Below, piece after piece: positions 59,936 to 64,000 of a DNA stretch of 64,000 bases. This DNA comes from Lethocerus indicus (Eukaryota; Arthropoda; Insecta; Hemiptera; Belostomatidae): the NCBI GenBank assembly GCA_019843655.1, contig JACDQD010000003.1, positions 619,346-683,345 on the forward strand. Reading direction: 5' to 3'. How positions within the stretch are numbered: the first letter of the stretch is position 1; each line of letters starts with the position of its first letter. A program made the translations under genes and the position numbers. Below the pieces are notes generated by a model. The model was not told where the DNA came from and searched no databases. It was given only the letters and a program-made list of their open reading frames with translations.

Positions 59936-62900
59936 GGTCGGAAAACCAAAATTGTCGATTTTGAACCCGCCGTTTCAGGGCCAAGTGTAACTCACATAGG
60001 TACACTTGTGGGTGGAATATGGGGCCGATATCTGAAAATTTTCGAAAAACCTAAATTTTCGATTTCCGAGCCCTCCTTTTAGGGGCAAGTGTAGCTCACA
60101 TTAATACACTTGTGGTAATATGGGGCCGATATCTGAAAATTTTCGAAAACCTAAATTTTCGATTTCCGACCCTCCTTTTAGCAAGTGTAGCTCACATTAA
60201 TACACTTGTGGTGCAATATGGGGCCGATATCTGAAAATTTTCGAAAACCTAAATTTTCGATTTCCGAGACCACCTCTTTAGGGGCAAGTGTAGCTCACAT
60301 TAATACACTTGTGGTGCAATATGGCCGATATCTGAAAATTTTCGAAAAACCTAAATTTTCGATTTCCGACCCCTCCTTTTAGGGGCAAGTGTAGCTCACA
60401 TTAATACACTTGTGGGTGCAATATGGGGCCGATATCTGAAAATTTTCGAAAAACCTAAATTTTCGATTTCCGGGCCGTCCTTTTAGGGGCAAGTGTAGCT
60501 CACATTAATACACTTGTGGGTGCAATATGGGGCCGATATCTGAAAATTTTCGAAAAACCTAAATTTTCGATTTCCGGGCCGTCCTTTTAGGGGCAAGTGT
60601 AGCTCACATTAATACACTTGTGGGTGCAATATGGGACTGATCTGAGAAAATTTTCGAAAAACCTAAATTTTCGATTTCCGGGCCGTCCATTTAGGGGCAA
60701 GTGTAGCTCACATTAATACACTTGTGGGTGCCATATGGGGCAGATATCTGAAAATTTTCGAAAAACCTAAATTTTCGATTTCCGACCCCTCCTTTTAGGG
60801 GCAAGTGTAGCTCACATTAATACACTTGTGGGTGCAATATGGGGCCGATATCTGAAAATTTTCGAAAAACCTAAATTTTCGATTTCCGAGCCCTCCTTTT
60901 AGGGGCAAGTGTAGCTCACATTAATACACTTGTGGGTGCAATATGGGGCCGATATCTGAAAATTTTCGAAAAACCTAAATTTTCGATTTCCGGGCCGTCC
61001 TTTTAAGGGCAAGTGTAGCTCACATTAATACACTTGTGGGTGCAATATGGGGCCGATATCTGAAAATTTTCGAAAAACCTAAATTTTCGATTTCCGAGCC
61101 CTCCTTTTAGGAGCAAGTGTAGCTCACATTAATACACTTGTGGGTGCAATATGGGGCCGATATCTGAAAATTTTCGAAAAACCTAAATTTTCGATTTCCG
61201 ACCCCTCCTTTTAGGGGCAAGTGTAGCTCACATTAATACACTTGTGGGTGCAATATGGGGCCGATATCTGAAAATTTTCGAAAAACCTAAATTTTCGATT
61301 TCCGACCGTCCTTTTAGGGCAAGTGTAGCTCACATTAATACACTTGTGGTGCAATATGGGGCCGATATCTGAAAATTTTCGAAAACCTAAATTTTCGATT
61401 TCCGACCCTCCTTTTAGGGGCAAGTGTAGCTCACATTAATACACTTGTGGGTGCAATATGGGGCCGATATCTGAAAATTTTCGAAAACCTAAATTTTCGA
61501 TTTCCGACCCTCCTTTAGGGGCAAGTGTAGCTCACATTAATACACTTGTGGGTGCAATATGGGCCGATATCTGAAAATTTTCGAAAACCTAAATTTTCGA
61601 TTTCCGACCCTCCTTTAGGGGCAAGTGTAGCTCACATTAATACACTTGTGGGTGCAATATGGGCCGATATCTGAAAATTTTCGAAAACCTAAATTTTCGA
61701 TTTCCAGGACCGTCCTTTAAGGGAGCAAGTGTAGCTCACATAAATACACTTGTGGGTGCAATATGGGGCCGATATCTGAAAATTTTCGAAAAACCTAAAT
61801 TTTCGATTTCCGACCTCTCCTTTTAGGGGCAAGTGTAGCTCACATTAATACACTTGTGGGTGCAATATGGGGCCGATATCTGAAAATTTTCGAAAAACCT
61901 AAATTTTCGATTTCCGACCCCTCCTTTTAGGGGCAAGTGTAGCTCACATTAATACACTTGTGGGTGCAATATGGGGCCGATATCTGAAAATTTTCGAAAA
62001 ACCTAAATTTTCGATTTCCGACCCCTCCTTTTAGGGGCAATTGTAGCTCACATTAATACACTTGTGGGTGCAATATGGGGCCGATATCTGAAAATTTTCG
62101 AAAAACCTAAATTTTCGATTTCCAGGCCGTCCTTTTAGGGGCAAGTGTAGCTCACATTAATACACTTGTGGGTGCAATATGGGGCCGATATCTGAAAATT
62201 TTCGAAAAACCTAAATTTTCGATTTCCAGGCCCTCCTTTTAGGGGCAAGTGTAGCTCACATTAATACACTTGTGGGTGCAATATGGGGCCGATATCTGAA
62301 AATTTTCGAAAAACCTAAATTTTCGATTTCCGACCCCTCCTTTTAGGGGCAAGTGTAGCTCACATTAATACACTTGTGGGTGCAATATGGGGCCGATATC
62401 TGAAAATTTTCGAAAAACCTAAATTTTCGATTTCCGACCCTCCTTTAGGGGCAAGTGTAGCTCACATTAATACACTTGTGGTGCAATATGGGGCCGATAT
62501 CTGAAAATTTTCGAAAACCTAAATTTTCGATTTCCGGCCCTCCTTTTAGGGGCAAGTGTAGCTCACATTAATACACTTGTGGTGCAATATGGGGCCGATA
62601 TCTGAAAATTTTCGAAAACCTAAATTTTCGATTTTCCTTTTAGGGCAAGTGTAGCTCACATTAATACACTTGTGGGTGCAATATGGGGCCGATATCTGAA
62701 AATTTTCGAAAACCTAAATTTTCGATTTCCGGGGCAAGTGTAGCTCACATTAATACACTTGTGCGGTTTGCAATATGGGGCCGATATCTGAAAATTTTCG
62801 AAAAACCTAAATTTCGATTTCCGACCCCTCCTTTTAGGGGCAAGTGTAGCTCACATTAATACACTTGTGGGTGCAATATGGGGCCGATATCTGAAAATTT

Positions 62901-63880
62901 TCGAAAAACCTAAATTTTCGATTTCCGGGCCCTCCTTTTAGGGGCAAGTGTAGCTCACATTAATACACTTGTGGGTGGAATATGGGGCCGATATCTGAAA
63001 ATTTTCGAAAAACCTAAATTTTCGATTTCCGACCCCTCCTTTTAGGGGCAAGTGTAGCTCACATTAATACACTTGTGGGGGCAATATGGGGCCGATATCT
63101 GAAAATTTTCGAAAAACCTAAATTTTCGATTTCCGACCCCTCCTTTTAGGGGCAAGTGTAGCTCACATTAATACACTTGTGGGTGCAATATGGGGCCGAT
63201 ATCTGAAAATTTTCGAAAAACCTAAATTTTCGATTTCCGACCCCTCCTTTTAGGGGCAAGTGTAGCTCACATTAATACACTTGTGGGTGCAATATGGGGC
63301 CGATATCTGAAAATTTTCGAAAACCTAAATTTTCGATTTCCGACCCTCCTTTAGGGGCAAGTGTAGCTCACATTAATACACTTGTGGGTGCAATATGGGG
63401 CCGATATCTGAAAATTTTCGAAAACCTAAATTTTTGATTTCCGACCCTCCTTTTAGGGGCAAGTGTAGCTCACATTTCATACACTTGTGGGTGCAATATG
63501 GGGCCGATATCTGAAAATTTTCGAAAACCTAAATTTTCGATTTCCGACCCCTCCTTTAGGGGCAAAGTGTAGCTCACATTAATACACTTGTGGGTGCAAT
63601 ATGGGGCTGGGGCCGATATCAAAATTTTCGAAAACCTAAATTTTCGATTTCCGGCTCCTTTTACATTAACATTAATACACTTGTGGTGCAATATGGGGCC
63701 GATATTGCGTCTAAAATTTTCGAAAAACCTAAATTTTCGATTTCCGACCCTGCCTTTTAGGGGCAAGTGGCTCACATTAATACACTTTGGTGCAATATGG
63801 GCCGATATCTGAAAATTTTCGAAAAACCTAAATTTTCGGGCCATTTCCGTCTACCCTCCTTTTGGGGCAAGTGTAGTTTT
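59936..63880. repeat. Satellite S2, 104 bp unit (about 37 copies)
   Basis: Unit landmarks in order: GGGGCAAGTGTAGCTCACAT, TAATACACTTGTGGGTGCAA, TATGGGGCCGATATCTGAAA, ATTTTCGAAAAACCTAAATT, TTCGATTTCCGACCCCTCCT. The period measured between neighbouring clean copies is 104 bp. Inner copies are nearly identical; the first (59936-60010) and last (after about 63600) are clearly diverged, as is typical at array edges. The unit holds inverted repeats AAGTGTA/TACACTT and CGAAAATTT-type palindromes. No ORF of merit. Confidence 0.96.
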
Positions 63881-64000
63881 TAATTATACACTTAGGGTCA
63901 AAAAGCCATTTTTTTTGAATAAATTTTTTGCTGACCGATTTTTTTAAGTGTAAAACTCAGAGGTGCAATTTCGGGGCTGATATCGAAATGCCATTTCGAA
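63881..64000. repeat. Diverged satellite-related edge sequence
   Basis: Retains GAGGTGCAATTTCGGGGCTG and ATATCGAAATGCCATTTCGA, recognisably related to the S2 unit (GGGTGCAATATGGGGCCGAT) but with S1-like AATGCCATTT; runs off the window. Confidence 0.5.

Noticed and set aside
61211..63844. Open frames in the S2 array (e.g. with CINVSYTCP repeats)
   Set aside because: Satellite translation; interrupted irregularly and without any gene signal.
59936..63880. CRISPR-like regular repeats
   Set aside because: Eukaryotic tandem satellite: units are contiguous, with no unique spacers.

Overview
This 64 kb window is nuclear DNA of an arthropod, most probably an insect. The evidence is spliceosomal introns with GT..AG ends, core promoters made of TATAAA plus a TCAGT-type initiator, very abundant (TA)n microsatellites and short non-autonomous DNA transposons, and genes of the cuticle-protein type: one six-cysteine peritrophin-like chitin-binding protein and four Val-Pro-repeat secreted proteins. 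Coding exons are clearly GC-rich and the surrounding DNA is AT-richer and repeat-laden. I cannot name the species.

Layout. (1) 1-11839: no recognisable coding gene; repeats and upstream DNA or 5' UTR intron of the first gene. (2) 11843-43913 (+): one large gene for a CPAP1-type cuticular protein of about 1,227 residues in eight coding exons. Intron 1 is 19.9 kb, interrupts the signal peptide and is packed with mobile-element debris. (3) 43914-46130: a long AT-rich, repeat-poor stretch, partly 3' UTR. (4) 47260-58190: four paralogous two-exon genes (order +, -, +, +) for secreted Gly-rich/Val-Pro-rich structural proteins. Each has its own TATA box, initiator, 25-29 nt leader, 12-nt first coding exon, roughly 100 bp phase-0 intron, dibasic KRG site and His-rich C terminus. 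(5) 58470-63880: two adjoining satellite arrays, first a ~53 bp unit (about 27 copies), then a 104 bp unit (about 37 copies), running to the window edge.

Repeats. At least four families of short inverted-repeat elements can be told apart: F1, a GC-rich long palindrome with a GTCTTCAGTAGCGC core; F2, ends like GGGTACCCGAAAGTAATC, often with an internal (TA)n tract; F3, a mariner-like end GGCAACTAAGTAATTGCGG; and F4, ends like AAGGGTGTCCCAAAATTAACG. Several sit inside (TA)n tracts. Two larger tandem arrays, a 10 bp minisatellite and a long (CT)n tract, appear to have grown out of sequence inside F2 and F1 elements.

Most notable observations: (a) every long coding exon that can be checked carries one or more 1-2 base indels that break the frame while everything else is intact, which points to uncorrected assembly errors (or, less likely, decay), so gene prediction here will be misleading unless corrected; (b) the four Val-Pro genes are nearly identical over their 3' ~600 bp including silent sites, yet diverged in their 5' halves; (c) the palindrome TTGCGCAA occurs about 19 times where about one is expected, nearly all in the first 24 kb; (d) microsatellites and minisatellites are born inside transposable elements.

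Functionally, the CPAP1 gene and the four Val-Pro genes both encode secreted structural proteins that would be expected in cuticle (or another extracellular matrix), so the window may be part of a cuticle-gene neighbourhood. That is inference.
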